A stretch of DNA of 64,000 nt, taken from contig NZ_CP017024.1 of the NCBI RefSeq assembly GCF_014522265.1, positions 2,640,001-2,704,000 on the forward strand. The letters are read 5' to 3'. The translations under genes and the position numbers were made by a program. Each line of letters opens with the position of its first letter. Within the stretch, counting starts at the first letter, position 1. Below are positions 47,444-56,881 of this stretch, in pieces. The DNA comes from Pseudomonas oryzihabitans (GTDB lineage: Bacteria > Pseudomonadota > Gammaproteobacteria > Pseudomonadales > Pseudomonadaceae). The notes under the pieces are model-generated. The model saw only the letters and a program-made list of their open reading frames with translations, was not told where the DNA came from and did not search any database.

Positions 47444-48703
47444 TCAACCGTCGTCGCGTGGCTCCGTCAGCCGGTCGCGCCTGGCCAGGCCCGGGAACAG
47501 CTTCATCCAGACCCCGGTGATCACCAGGGTGCCGACGCCGCCCAGCACCACCGCCGGCACGGTGCCGAAGAAGTGCGCAGTGACCCCCGATTCGAATTCG
47601 CCGAGCTGGTTGGAGGCGCCGATGAACAGCCCGTTGACCGCACTGACCCGGCCGCGCATGGCATCCGGGGTTTCCAGCTGCACGAAGGAGCTGCGGATCA
47701 CCACGCTGACCATGTCGGCGGCGCCCAGCACCACCAGGGTGGCCAGCGAGAACCACAGCGAGGTGGATAGCCCGAAGGCGATGGTGGCGACGCCGAACAG
47801 CGCCACCGAACCGAACATGATGCGGCCCACGTGACGATTGAGGCTGACGTAGGCGAGCAGAAAGGACATGCCCAGGGCGCCCACCGCGGGTGCCGAGCGC
47901 AGCAGGCCAAGGCCCCAGGGCCCGGTGAGCAGGATGTCGGCGGCGAACACCGGGAGCAGGGCGGTGGCGCCGCCCAGCAGCACGGCGAACAGATCCAGGG
48001 AGATGGCGCCGAGTACGTCCGGGCGACTCCTGATGAAGCGGATGCCGGCCAGCAGGTTGTTCAGGGTCGGCTTTTCCTTCTGGCTGGGCGTCTGCCGCGC
48101 CGGCAGGCTGGAGACCAGCAGGATGGCGATGCCATAGAGCACCAGCGCCGGGCCATAGACCCAGGCGGCGCCCAGGGCATAGAGCAGCCCGCCCAGAGCC
48201 GGGGCGATGATGGTGGCGCCCTGCATGGCCGAGGCCGCCGCGGCGATGGCGCGGGGAAAGATCGAAGGCGGCACGATGTTGGGCAGCAGCGCCTGGGTGG
48301 TGGGCTGCTCGAAGGCGCGGGCGGTGCCCAGGCAGAACGCCAGGATGAAGATCAGTTCGCGGGTTACCGCGTGATTGAGGCTGCCCACCAGCAGCACCAG
48401 GGCGATCAGTCCCTGGCCGGTCTGGCAGAGGGCGGCGACCCGACGGCGGTCGTAGCGATCGGCGACATGTCCGGTGTGCAGCATGAACAGCACCCGCGGC
48501 AGGAATTCCACCAGCCCCACCAGGCCGAGGTCGAGCACGTTGCCGGTGAGGGAATAGAGGTGCCAGCCGATGGCGACGGTGAGCATCTGGAAACTGCCGG
48601 CGGTACAGATGCGGGCGAACCAGAAGGCGACGAAGGGACGGTGGTGACGCAGCTGCAGGGTATCGCCGGACATGACTGGGGCTCGCGAGGGCAGAGGCGG
48701 CAT
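47444..48703 (-). CDS. MFS transporter, EntS-like
   Basis: A 419-residue inner-membrane carrier with about 12 membrane segments. HRPFVAFWFARICTAGSFQM, HTGHVADRYDRRRVAALCQT and the central region SQKEKPTLNNLLAGIRFIRS match the group of the enterobactin exporter EntS. No siderophore genes are near, so the substrate is open. The start may instead be the ATG at 48673, just before the conserved region; neither has a clear ribosome site. Confidence 0.83.
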   Translation of the reverse strand: MPPLPSRAPVMSGDTLQLRHHRPFVAFWFARICTAGSFQMLTVAIGWHLYSLTGNVLDLGLVGLVEFLPRVLFMLHTGHVADRYDRRRVAALCQTGQGLIALVLLVGSLNHAVTRELIFILAFCLGTARAFEQPTTQALLPNIVPPSIFPRAIAAAASAMQGATIIAPALGGLLYALGAAWVYGPALVLYGIAILLVSSLPARQTPSQKEKPTLNNLLAGIRFIRSRPDVLGAISLDLFAVLLGGATALLPVFAADILLTGPWGLGLLRSAPAVGALGMSFLLAYVSLNRHVGRIMFGSVALFGVATIAFGLSTSLWFSLATLVVLGAADMVSVVIRSSFVQLETPDAMRGRVSAVNGLFIGASNQLGEFESGVTAHFFGTVPAVVLGGVGTLVITGVWMKLFPGLARRDRLTEPRDDG

Positions 48704-48811
48704 CTTAAGCCACCCCGAGGCTGATCGTCATACAACTGCGGGGTGCGACAGCCTGCCCGATGCGACATCGAACCACGTAAGCAAATGTATCGAGGAGGAC
48801 TATCCTAAAGC

Positions 48812-48831
48812 CTGACGTTGATCCACGTCAG
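48812..48831. promoter_or_regulatory. Candidate ANR/FNR box upstream of cioA
   Basis: TTGATCCACGTCAG (48818-48831) resembles the ANR consensus TTGAT-N4-ATCAA, exact in the left half and partial in the right. It also lies within the inverted repeat CTGACGT-N6-ACGTCAG (48812-48831). In P. aeruginosa ANR represses cioAB at low oxygen, which fits the position, 146 nt before the cioA start. Confidence 0.5.
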
Positions 48832-48976
48832 CTTCCGACCTGGTCCTTTGGGCTAGCGGCGGCGGCGCCTTTTTAGCGTCCCGCTCGAACCCCAGGCGAC
48901 GCCGGAGGTTCGAACCTCGGTCAGCGTCAACTCGACCGGCTGCTCTCGACGGCCGGCGTGCCTGAGAGGAATAGCT

Positions 48977-50422
48977 ATGTTCGGCCTCGAAGCCCTGGAT
49001 CTCGCCCGGATCCAGTTCGCCTTCACCGTGTCCTTCCACATCGTCTTTCCGGCGCTGTCCATCGGTACCGCGAGCTTTCTTGCCGTGCTCGAAGGGCTGT
49101 GGCTGAAGACCGACAACCACGTCTACAAGGATCTGTATCATTTCTGGCTGAAGATCTTCGCGATCTTCTTCGGCATGGGCGTGGTGTCCGGTCTGGTGAT
49201 GGCCTACGAGTTCGGCACTAACTGGAGCGGCTTCGCCGACTATGCCGGCGCCGTGACCGGCCCGCTGCTGACCTACGAGGTGCTCACCGCCTTCTTCATC
49301 GAGGCCGGCTTCCTCGGCGTCATGCTGTTCGGCTGGAATCGCGTGGGCCGCGGCCTGCACTTCTTCTCGACGGTGATGGTGGCGATCGGCACCCTGATGT
49401 CGACCTTCTGGATCCTGGCCTCCAACAGCTGGATGCACACCCCGAGCGGCTACGAGATCGTCGATGGGCGCATCGTCCCGGTGGATTGGCTGGCGGTGAT
49501 CTTCAACCCGTCGTTCCCCTTCCGCTGGGCGCACATGACCATCGCCGCCTACCTGTCGGTGGCCTTCCTGGTCGGCGCCTCGGCGGCCTGGCACCTGCTG
49601 CGTGGCAACGACAACCCGGCGGTGCGCAAGATGTTTTCCATGGCCATGTGGATGGCCCTGCTGGTAGCCCCCATCCAGGCCTTCGTCGGCGACGCCCACG
49701 GCCTCAACACCCTGGAGCACCAGCCGGCCAAGATCGCCGCGATGGAAGGCCACTGGGAGAACCCCCCAGGCGAGGCGACCCCGCTGATCCTGTTCGGCTG
49801 GCCGGACATGGAGCGCGAGGAAACCCGCTTCAAGCTGGAGATCCCGGTGCTCGGCAGCCTGATCCTCAAGCACAGCCTCACCGAGCCGATCCCGGCGCTC
49901 AAGGACTTCCCCAAGGAAGACCGGCCGCCGGCCTATGTGGTGTTCTGGTCGTTCCGCATCATGGTCGCCCTCGGCATGCTGATGATCGCCGCCGGCCTGT
50001 GGAGCGCCTGGCTGCGCTGGCGCGGCAAACTGTTCGAGACCCGCGGCTTCCTGCGCCTGGTCACCTGCATGGGGCCGGTCGGCCTCATCGCCCTGCTGGC
50101 CGGCTGGTTCACCACCGAGGTGGGCCGCCAGCCGTGGATCGTCTACGGCCTCCTGCGCACCAAGGACGGGGTGTCCAACCACAGCGTCACCCAGCTGAGC
50201 ATCACCCTGGTGGCCTTCGTGGTGGTCTACTTCGCCGTGTTCGGCATCGGCACCCTCTATGCGCTGCGCATGATCGGCAAGGGTCCGCACACCGGTGAAG
50301 GCGACCTGCCCACCTCCGGCGGCCCGGGCACCGATCGTCATCCCAAGCGTCCGCTGTCCGGCGCCGATGGCGGCCTGGAAGAAGACAATCCCAATGACCA
50401 GCTGACCGGAGACCGCACATGA
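48977..50422 (+). CDS. cioA: Cyanide-insensitive bd-type quinol oxidase, subunit I
   Basis: A 481-residue membrane protein with about nine membrane segments; it oxidises ubiquinol and carries the three hemes. RIQFAFTVSFHIVFPALSIG has the axial His, MGVVSGLVMAYEFGTNWSGF and GWFTTEVGRQPWIVYGLLRT are standard. The quinol-binding loop is short, as in CioA rather than E. coli CydA. GAGAGGAA precedes the ATG. It overlaps cioB by ATGA. Confidence 0.93.
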   Translation: MFGLEALDLARIQFAFTVSFHIVFPALSIGTASFLAVLEGLWLKTDNHVYKDLYHFWLKIFAIFFGMGVVSGLVMAYEFGTNWSGFADYAGAVTGPLLTYEVLTAFFIEAGFLGVMLFGWNRVGRGLHFFSTVMVAIGTLMSTFWILASNSWMHTPSGYEIVDGRIVPVDWLAVIFNPSFPFRWAHMTIAAYLSVAFLVGASAAWHLLRGNDNPAVRKMFSMAMWMALLVAPIQAFVGDAHGLNTLEHQPAKIAAMEGHWENPPGEATPLILFGWPDMEREETRFKLEIPVLGSLILKHSLTEPIPALKDFPKEDRPPAYVVFWSFRIMVALGMLMIAAGLWSAWLRWRGKLFETRGFLRLVTCMGPVGLIALLAGWFTTEVGRQPWIVYGLLRTKDGVSNHSVTQLSITLVAFVVVYFAVFGIGTLYALRMIGKGPHTGEGDLPTSGGPGTDRHPKRPLSGADGGLEEDNPNDQLTGDRT

Positions 50423-51441
50423 ACGGCATCCCTGGCATCGACCTCCCGCTGATCTGGGCGATCATCATCATTTTCGGCCTCATGATGTACGTGGTCATGG
50501 ACGGCTTCGACCTGGGCATCGGCATCCTCTTCCCCTTCGTCAAGGGCAAGGAAGATCGCGACGTCATGATGAACACCGTGGCGCCCATCTGGGACGGCAA
50601 CGAGACCTGGCTGGTGCTCGGCGGGGCGGGGCTCTATGGCGCCTTCCCGCTGGCCTACGCGGTGATCCTGCCGGCGCTCTACCTGCCGCTGATCTTCATG
50701 CTGATCGGCCTGATCTTCCGCGGCGTGGCCTTCGAATTCCGCTTCAAGGTCCAGGAAGGCAAGGAAGCCCTGTGGGACAAGTCCTTCATCTTCGGCTCGC
50801 TACTGGCCAGCTTCTGTCAGGGCGTGGCCCTGGGCGCCTTCATCGAAGGCTTCCCGGTGGAGAATCGGCAGTATGTCGGCGGTCCGCTGGACTGGCTGAC
50901 GCCCTTCTCGATGTTCTGCGGCCTGGGCGTCATCGCCGCCTATGCGCTGCTGGGCAGCACCTGGCTGATCATGAAGACCGAGGGCCCGCTGCAGGCCACC
51001 ATGCGTCGCCTGACCAAGCCGCTGCTGTTCCTGCTGCTGGCCTTTACCGCGGTGGTGAGCATCTGGACCCCGCTGAGCCAGGCGGCCATCTCCGCCCGCT
51101 GGTTCAGCATGCCCAATCTGGTCTGGTTCCTGCCGGTGCCGATCCTGGTGGGCGTGGTGACCCTGGCCCTGCTGCGCGCCATCCTGCGCGAGGACTCGCA
51201 CCACGCGCCCTTCCTGCTGACCCTGGCGCTGATCTTCCTCGGCTACAGCGGTCTGGGCATCAGCCTCTGGCCGAACATCATCCCGCCGGGCGTTTCCATC
51301 TGGGAGGCCTCGTCGCCGCCGCAGAGCCAGCTGTTCCTGCTCATCGGCACCCTGTTCATCATTCCGATCACCCTGATGTACACCTTCTGGGGCTACTACG
51401 TGTTCCGCGGCAAGGTCCGCGCGGGGGAGGGCTACCACTGA
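50419..51441 (+). CDS. cioB: Cyanide-insensitive bd-type quinol oxidase, subunit II
   Basis: A 340-residue membrane protein with eight or nine segments. MDGFDLGIGILFPF, NTVAPIWDGNETWLVLGGAG and RGVAFEFRFK are the CydB/CioB signatures. It pairs with CioA to form the oxidase, which lets the cell respire in the presence of cyanide, a product of some Pseudomonas. Its stop overlaps the next small gene (TGATG). Confidence 0.93.
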   Translation: MNGIPGIDLPLIWAIIIIFGLMMYVVMDGFDLGIGILFPFVKGKEDRDVMMNTVAPIWDGNETWLVLGGAGLYGAFPLAYAVILPALYLPLIFMLIGLIFRGVAFEFRFKVQEGKEALWDKSFIFGSLLASFCQGVALGAFIEGFPVENRQYVGGPLDWLTPFSMFCGLGVIAAYALLGSTWLIMKTEGPLQATMRRLTKPLLFLLLAFTAVVSIWTPLSQAAISARWFSMPNLVWFLPVPILVGVVTLALLRAILREDSHHAPFLLTLALIFLGYSGLGISLWPNIIPPGVSIWEASSPPQSQLFLLIGTLFIIPITLMYTFWGYYVFRGKVRAGEGYH

Positions 51442-51602
51442 TGGTCGGCCGCTCGCGCGAACCCAATCCCGCCGATAACAAGCCGCTCTGGCAGCGGCTC
51501 GCCTGGATGGCCGCCATCTGGGCCTGCAGCCTGGTAGCACTCGGCGTGGTGGCCTGGGTGCTGAGATTGGTGCTGACGGCGGCGGGGCTCAAGTCGCACT
51601 GA
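51441..51602 (+). CDS. DUF2474 small membrane subunit of the bd oxidase
   Basis: A 53-residue peptide: polar start MVGRSREPNPADNKPLWQRL, then one membrane segment (MAAIWACSLVALGVVAWVLR). DUF2474 proteins follow cioB in many Pseudomonas and correspond in place to the CydX/CydZ small subunits that stabilise bd oxidases. Its ATG shares its A with the cioB stop codon, so it is translationally coupled. Confidence 0.82.
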   Translation: MVGRSREPNPADNKPLWQRLAWMAAIWACSLVALGVVAWVLRLVLTAAGLKSH

Positions 51603-51608
51603 CCCTTC

Positions 51609-51652
51609 CGTGTGTTGGTAGATGAGGCTGCGCCGTCATCCACCCTACGCAG
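51609..51652. repeat. Small hairpin repeat GGTAGATGA...TCATCCACC
   Basis: GGTAGATGA and TCATCCACC pair around GGCTGCGCCG, followed by CTACGC. The form GTAGGGTGGATGACGGCGCAGC is a common intergenic Pseudomonas repeat. It is 7 nt past the DUF2474 stop and may act at the mRNA end. Confidence 0.55.
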
Positions 51653-51687
51653 GGCACGATCCTGTGCTGGAAAGCTACCCTTTACGC

Positions 51688-52015
51688 CAGACGCCCCTCT
51701 CCCGCTTGCGGGGGAGGGTTGGGGTGGGTCAACCTGCCGAGCTGATTTGCGGTGTGCTCGGTAGGCTTTTGTTCCGCCCTCGCCGGGCGGGTTACTTTTT
51801 TCAGTCGCAAAAAAAGTAACCAAAAACGCTCGCCCTGGTCATCCGGCCCTACGCTGCGCTCCGGGTCCCCTCGCTCCGCCGCTCTTCCGCCGGGCCGCCG
51901 TCGAAGGGCCGTCCTGGCCCTCGACGCCTTTCGCGGCATCCCTGCCGCTCACCCGCCTCCAGAGTGGCTGCGTTCGGCCTACTGAACAGGGCGCTTGGGT
52001 GCCGGCTGAAAGTGT
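51688..52015 (+). repeat. Repeat island, arm A
   Basis: About 330 bp: hairpin CCCCTCTCCCGCTTGCGGGG then GAGGGTTGGGGTGGG; a 45-nt spacer with GAGCTGATTT; GTTCCGCCCTCGCCGGGCGG; hairpin GTTACTTTTTTC and AAAAAAAGTAACC with AAAAACGCTCGCCC; then about 160 bp including CGAAGGGCCGTCCTGGCCCT and GGTGCCGGCTGA. All blocks recur in reverse in arm B. An 78-codon frame through it is matched by a frame in arm B but lacks start signals; I regard both as non-coding. Confidence 0.82.
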
Positions 52016-52141
52016 CTTTTTAAAAGGCTGATCAGTTCTTCTCTTCTCTTTTCTTCTCTTCCCTTCTCTTCACATGTTTCTTGGCGGCACTGATTCAGTA
52101 GATCAGCAGGTTTGGAACGCAGGTCTGCTCTATGACGCCCA

Positions 52142-52485
52142 ACTCTCAGCCGGCACCCCAGTGCCCCGTTTGGCCGGTCGAACGGCAGTGTCGCGGAAGT
52201 GGGTGAGCGGCATGGATGCCGCGAAAGAGGCCGAGGGCCAGGACGGCCCTTCGGCCACGGCCCGCTGGAGCGGCGCTGACGTGAGGGCATCCTGCGCAAG
52301 GCGCAGGACCGGCCAGTCGGGGCGAGCGTTTTTGGTTACTTTTTTGGCAATTGAAAAAAGTGACCCGCCCGGCGGGGCGGAACAAGGATCGTCAGCAGAT
52401 TCCTAAAATCAGCTTGGCGGCCTGAGCAAAAGCACTACCCCCACCCCAACCCTCCCCCGCAAGCGGGAGAGGGGGCAGTCCGGCG
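52142..52485 (-). repeat. Repeat island, arm B (inverted copy)
   Basis: Inverted homologue of arm A. On the minus strand it reads GCCCCCTCTCCCGCTTGCGG, AAGCTGATTTTAGG, TTGTTCCGCCCCGCCGGGCG, the pair TCACTTTTTTC and AAAAAAGTAACC, AAAAACGCTCGCCCC, CGAAGGGCCGTCCTGGCCCT, TTTCGCGGCATCCATGCCGC and GGGTGCCGGCTGA, in that order. The two arms face each other across 126 nt (52016-52141) that contain a pyrimidine tract of TTCTC units (52038-52072). Confidence 0.82.
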
Positions 52486-52632
52486 TGAACGGGTCAAACG
52501 CCGCGCATCAGCCGCGGAGCTGATTAAAACTGCAACGCAGCCCACTCCCCAAACCTACAACTTTTCCCAGTTATCCCGCTCCCGCCCGCCCGCTAGCCTG
52601 ACTCCGTTCCCATCGCGACGAGGAAGGCATCC

Positions 52633-53526
52633 ATGCAGGTTCAAGAAGGCTACGCCGATTTCCAAGGCCACCAGACCTGGTACCGGGTCACCGGTGAGCT
52701 GGCCAGCGGGCGATTACCGCTGGTGGTGGCCCACGGCGGTCCCGGTTGCACCCATGACTATGTCGACAGCTTCAAGGACCTGGCCGAGCACGGCTGGCCG
52801 GTGGTGCATTACGACCAGCTGGGCAATGGCCGTTCCACCCACCTGCGCGGCATCGATCCGGGATTCTGGACGGTGGAGCTGTTTCTCGACGAGCTGAACA
52901 ACCTGCTGCGCCACCTGGGTATCGGCCAATACGCGCTGCTCGGCCAATCCTGGGGCGGAATGCTGGCTGCCGAGCACGGGGTGCGTCAGCCTGCAGGACT
53001 GCGGGGGCTGATCATTGCCAATTCGCCTGCGTCGATGGCGCTCTGGCGCGCGGCTGCAGCAGGGCTGCGGGCCGAGTTGCCGTCCGCGGTGCAGGCCACC
53101 CTGGAGCGCCACGAGGCCGCCGGCACCACCGACTCGCCCGAGTATCGCGCCGCCAGCCAGGTCTTCTATGACCGCCATGTCTGCCGGGTGCAGCCGCTGC
53201 CGGCCGAGGTGGTGCGGACCTTCGCCGCCATCGACGCCGATCCCACCGTCTATCACGCCATGAACGGTCCTACCGAGTTCCATGTGATCGGCAGTCTGCG
53301 GGACTGGAGCGTGATCGAGCGGCTGGCGCGGATCCAGGTGTCGACGCTACTGATCTCCGGGCGTCACGACGAGGCCACGCCGGCCTGCGTGGAGCCCTTC
53401 GACCGGCTCATCCCGGACGTGCGCTGGCGCATCTTCGAGAATTCCAGCCACATGCCCCACGTGGAAGAACGCGAGGCCTGCATGGCCACCGTGGCGGACT
53501 TTCTCGCCGAGGTGGAGCGCGGTTAG
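52633..53526 (+). CDS. Proline iminopeptidase-family hydrolase (S33)
   Basis: A 297-residue alpha/beta hydrolase. [12 protein letters not shown] is the oxyanion motif of prolyl aminopeptidases; the nucleophile is Ser in [15 protein letters not shown], Asp in [11 protein letters not shown] and His in [10 protein letters not shown]. It releases N-terminal proline or acts on proline-like amides in the cytoplasm. The stop codon overlaps the stop of the convergent GTPase gene (TTAG), so there is no room for a separate terminator. Confidence 0.88.
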   Translation: MQVQEGYADFQGHQTWYRVTGELASGRLPLVVAHGGPGCTHDYVDSFKDLAEHGWPVVHYDQLGNGRSTHLRGIDPGFWTVELFLDELNNLLRHLGIGQYALLGQSWGGMLAAEHGVRQPAGLRGLIIANSPASMALWRAAAAGLRAELPSAVQATLERHEAAGTTDSPEYRAASQVFYDRHVCRVQPLPAEVVRTFAAIDADPTVYHAMNGPTEFHVIGSLRDWSVIERLARIQVSTLLISGRHDEATPACVEPFDRLIPDVRWRIFENSSHMPHVEEREACMATVADFLAEVERG

Positions 53527-54899
53527 GCCTCGGCGTCGAGGGCCGCAGCGATCTCGTCGATGCGGGTCTGGCGGTCGTCGGCCTGCAGGCGCGACCGCGG
53601 ATTGAGCGCTGACCATTCCGGATGGGCTCGGGCCACCTGCACGGCGGCGGGCAGCTTGCCTTCGCGCCAGCGCTGCTCGTCAGGCGCGGCCACTTCGATG
53701 GCACCTTGGGCGGCGTGGCCGCGGATTTCCAGCGCCGCCAGCAGCTGACGCTGCCGCAGCGCCAGCAGGCGCAGCACGGCATCGTCGATGGACAGTTCCC
53801 GTCCGCCGCGCAGCTTGCCGAACAGCCGCCGGCCATAGTGGCCGCCGGTCTGGGCCAGGCCACCGGCCAGGGCGCCCAGTACCGTGGCGGCGCCCAGGGT
53901 CAGGCCGCCGGCGAGCAGGTCCAGACCGACCCCTGCAGCCGCCCCGGCCGCCACGCCGCCGCCCAGGCGGATGCCGAGCAGGCGCAGGGTTTCCGGATTG
54001 AACAGGTCATCGCCCCAGCGGCCGTCCAGCAGCGGCAGGTCGCTGGCATGGGCATCGCCCGGGCGAAAGCCGAACAGCCGCAGGAGTTCTTCCACACAGC
54101 GTTGTTCACGGGTGCGCAGGGCGTCGCGCAACTCGGCGGTCGCGGTACTGACCTCGGCTTCGCCCGGCGCCACGCTGCGCCGGGCGGCGGCGGCGTCCAC
54201 CAGCAATTCGGCGATCAGCCGCACGCCTTGCTGATGGCGGCGGCGGGCCTGCTCGGCATGGTCGGCGATCAGCCGTTGCAGCGCCGGACGGCCGCTTTCC
54301 AGCAGGGTCGCCAGGCTTTCGTAGAGACGCGCCTCGCCATCCGCGGGCGGGGCGACGCTGTCGAAGCGCACCAGGGCGTGCAGGCCGAGACGGGCCAGGA
54401 TGGCGCGCCAGTCGTCGGCGCGGTGACCGTCGGCGGCGACGAAATTGAGCACCGGCACCAGCGGCCGCCCGCAACCAGCCAGCACCGCCAGTTCGTCGCG
54501 GTACTTGGCCAGCACCGGCTCGCGGGCGTCGATCACATAGAGCCCGGCATCGGAGGCGCGCAGCTGGCGGATCACCTTGGCCTCCTGCTCGAATCTCTGG
54601 CGTGCTTCCACGCTGTCGAGAAAGCGATCGAGCAGGGTGGCGGCGTCCAGGCGTTCGCCGGGTCTTTCCAGTTGCTCCAGGTAGTCGCGCAGGGCGATGG
54701 CGTCTTCCAGGCCGGGGGTATCGTAGAGCTCCAGCAGGGCCTCGCCGTCCACCGACAATCGGGCACCCTCGACATGGCGGGTGGTGCTGGGACGATGGGA
54801 GACCTCGCCGAAGTCGATGTCGCGGGTCAGGGTGCGCAGCAGTGAGGTCTTGCCGACATTGGTGTGACCGACCAGCGCCAGGCGCAGGGGGCCGCTCAT
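53523..54899 (-). CDS. DUF3482 GTPase
   Basis: A 458-residue protein. The N-terminal GTPase domain has G1 [10 protein letters not shown]2 near RPSTTRHV, and G3 DTPG ([10 protein letters not shown]); the G4 position reads NFVAADG, not the usual NKxD. The C-terminal half (DUF3482) includes a Gly/Ala-rich membrane-active stretch ([20 protein letters not shown]). It is coupled to the DUF2868 gene by ATGA. The role is unknown. Confidence 0.83.
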   Translation of the reverse strand: MSGPLRLALVGHTNVGKTSLLRTLTRDIDFGEVSHRPSTTRHVEGARLSVDGEALLELYDTPGLEDAIALRDYLEQLERPGERLDAATLLDRFLDSVEARQRFEQEAKVIRQLRASDAGLYVIDAREPVLAKYRDELAVLAGCGRPLVPVLNFVAADGHRADDWRAILARLGLHALVRFDSVAPPADGEARLYESLATLLESGRPALQRLIADHAEQARRRHQQGVRLIAELLVDAAAARRSVAPGEAEVSTATAELRDALRTREQRCVEELLRLFGFRPGDAHASDLPLLDGRWGDDLFNPETLRLLGIRLGGGVAAGAAAGVGLDLLAGGLTLGAATVLGALAGGLAQTGGHYGRRLFGKLRGGRELSIDDAVLRLLALRQRQLLAALEIRGHAAQGAIEVAAPDEQRWREGKLPAAVQVARAHPEWSALNPRSRLQADDRQTRIDEIAAALDAEA

Positions 54900-56284
54900 G
54901 GATTCGTCTCCAGCCAGGCCAGTTCTTCGAGATCGCCGGCGCAGTGTGCCAGACGCAGGGCGTCCAGCGCATGCCGCCAGTTGTCCAGGCGGACCGGATC
55001 GAGCTTGCTGCCCAGGGGCGCGGGCAACAGCCAGACGCGGGTCGCCGTGGCACAGCGCGACAATTCTGCCAGCAAGGCCAGGGTACCGCGATCCGGCGAC
55101 CGGCGCGGATCGCAGGCGATCAGCAGGCGGCGCGCCGGATAGCGGGTCAGCTGTTCGAGCAGATGGCGCCGGCCCTGGCCATCGTCAAGGATGCCGGCAT
55201 CGCGCACGCCCTCGGGCAGCGGCGGCGGCCAGGTATGGTCGGTGAGTTCGATGCCCACCAGCAGCGCCTCGTCGCCGATGCGGGCGAGACCGCCGGCGTC
55301 CTGCGGGGGCAGGTGGGCGGGGGCGGCGTCGTTGATGCCCAGACGTTCGCTGGTGGGCAGCAGGCGTTCGCGCAGTTGCAGATAGCCCGGGCGCTCGACG
55401 TCCAGCCGCAGCCGTTGGCGACCGCGTCGCCAGCGCCACAGGCAGAGCAGGGTCAGCAGCAGCCGTGGCAGCAGGCCATAGACCAGTACCACGCCCAGCA
55501 GCCAGCCGGCCCAGGCCTGACGTGCCGTCGCCAGGGGGCTGGCGGCATCGCCACTGGCGGCGATGCTGGCCGGATCGGGCAGCGGAAAACCCAGCAGCTG
55601 GGGCAGGGCGCCGAGTACCTGGGTGAGCAGCACGAAGGTGTCGCTGCCAAGCAGGGTGGTCTCCCAGACGAACAGATAGCTGCGCCCGGAAAGCAGCGCC
55701 AGCAGGGTCGCCAGGGCGCTGCCGAGGATCAGCAGCCAGAGACCGTGTACCAGCCCGCCCAGCGCCCAGGGCAGCAGACGGGCGCGGCCGAGCAGCCCGA
55801 CCAGCGCGGGCCCCAGGTGCAGGGCCCGGGCATCGCGCGCCAGGCGGCCGGAGAGCCACAGCCAGAGGCGCGCCAGCGGCGAGGCCAGCTGGCGGCCGCC
55901 GCCCAGCAGGCCGAGGGTCCAGACCAGCAGGCTGAGCAGATTGAGCCCGAGCAGACTGCCCAGCGCCCAGAACACATTGACCGGGCGACTTCCATCACCC
56001 AGGGCCCCGGCGGCGAGTCCCGCGCCGCAGAACAGCGCGACGATGCCCAGCAGCCAGGCGGCCAGCAGCGCACCCTGGCGCCAGCGGCGCCGCGCCGCCA
56101 GCAGGCCGTCGCGCTGGCCGAGCAGACGGGCGCGCGTCACCAGCCGCGACTCGAAGGGGCCACCGGCCGCACGCGCCTGGCGATTGGCCTCGGCGTCTTC
56201 CAGCGGGCCGCTGTCTTCCTCGGTCAGGCGCAGGGCTTCGGTGAGCCAGAGATCCTCGAAGGCGGGAGAGGGGAGTGCGGTCAC
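54896..56284 (-). CDS. DUF2868 membrane protein
   Basis: A 462-residue protein with about five membrane segments (LLAAWLLGIVALFCGAGLAA, LLGLNLLSLLVWTLGLLGGG, LVHGLWLLILGSALATLLAL, WLLGVVLVYGLLPRLLLTLL) and a soluble C-terminus with an AIACDPRRSPDRG-like segment. It matches DUF2868, whose genes regularly precede DUF3482 GTPases. The start is uncertain: GTG at 56284 or TTG at 56305, with no clear ribosome site. Its stop overlaps the GTPase start. Confidence 0.8.
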   Translation of the reverse strand: MTALPSPAFEDLWLTEALRLTEEDSGPLEDAEANRQARAAGGPFESRLVTRARLLGQRDGLLAARRRWRQGALLAAWLLGIVALFCGAGLAAGALGDGSRPVNVFWALGSLLGLNLLSLLVWTLGLLGGGRQLASPLARLWLWLSGRLARDARALHLGPALVGLLGRARLLPWALGGLVHGLWLLILGSALATLLALLSGRSYLFVWETTLLGSDTFVLLTQVLGALPQLLGFPLPDPASIAASGDAASPLATARQAWAGWLLGVVLVYGLLPRLLLTLLCLWRWRRGRQRLRLDVERPGYLQLRERLLPTSERLGINDAAPAHLPPQDAGGLARIGDEALLVGIELTDHTWPPPLPEGVRDAGILDDGQGRRHLLEQLTRYPARRLLIACDPRRSPDRGTLALLAELSRCATATRVWLLPAPLGSKLDPVRLDNWRHALDALRLAHCAGDLEELAWLETNP

Positions 56285-56365
56285 GCGTCGACGCCCTTGC
56301 GGCAAAGACGCCGAGCATAGTCCCTGGCGCCCTGGCTGTTAACGCCTCTGTTATGCTCTGTCACC

Positions 56366-56881
56366 ATGAAAACCTCTCTTCCCCTGAGCCTGATCGTCGC
56401 CGTGGCCGACAACGGCGTCATCGGCATCGACAATCGTCTCCCCTGGCACCTGCCGGCGGAGCTCAAATATTTCAAGGCCGTGACCCTCGGCAAGCCGCTG
56501 GTCATGGGTCGCAAGACCTGGGATTCCTTGGGCCGCCCGTTGCCGGGCCGGCTGAATCTGGTGGTCTCCCGTCAGACTGATCTGGTGGCCGAAGGTGCCG
56601 AGGTACGGACCTCGCTGGCCGCTGCCGTGGAGCGCGCCGAGGCCTGGGCCCGGGAGCGCGAGGCCAGCGAGATCATGCTGATCGGTGGCGCCCAGCTGTT
56701 CGCCGAAGCCCTGCCGGTGGCCCAGCGCCTTTACCTGACCCGGGTCGCCCTGGCGCCGGCCGGGGATGTGTTCTTTCCCGATTGGCAGGAGGCGGAGTGG
56801 GAGCTTGTCTCGCGCCAGGAACATGCGGCCGAGGACGACCGTCCGGCCTATGCCTGCGAGGTCTGGGAGCGCCGGGCCTAG
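56366..56881 (+). CDS. folA: Dihydrofolate reductase
   Basis: A 171-residue enzyme that reduces dihydrofolate to tetrahydrofolate with NADPH and is the target of trimethoprim. LIVAVADNGVIGIDNRLPWH, LKYFKAVTLGKPLVMGRKTW, and IMLIGGAQLFAEAL are the conserved cofactor and substrate segments; the acidic active-site residue corresponds to the Glu in LPAELKYFK. It is divergent from the DUF2868 gene with an 81-nt gap. Confidence 0.95.
   Translation: MKTSLPLSLIVAVADNGVIGIDNRLPWHLPAELKYFKAVTLGKPLVMGRKTWDSLGRPLPGRLNLVVSRQTDLVAEGAEVRTSLAAAVERAEAWAREREASEIMLIGGAQLFAEALPVAQRLYLTRVALAPAGDVFFPDWQEAEWELVSRQEHAAEDDRPAYACEVWERRA

Noticed and set aside
51752-51985. A possible 78-codon gene in repeat arm A, with a similar frame in arm B (52146-52385)
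   Set aside because: The frames agree only because the DNA is repeated; they lack ribosome sites, and the arms are hairpin-rich. Codon-level selection could be tested by comparing synonymous and non-synonymous change among many copies.
54602-56320. A 572-codon plus-strand frame opposite DUF3482/DUF2868
   Set aside because: Gln/Ala/Gly-rich shadow without domain or start signals.
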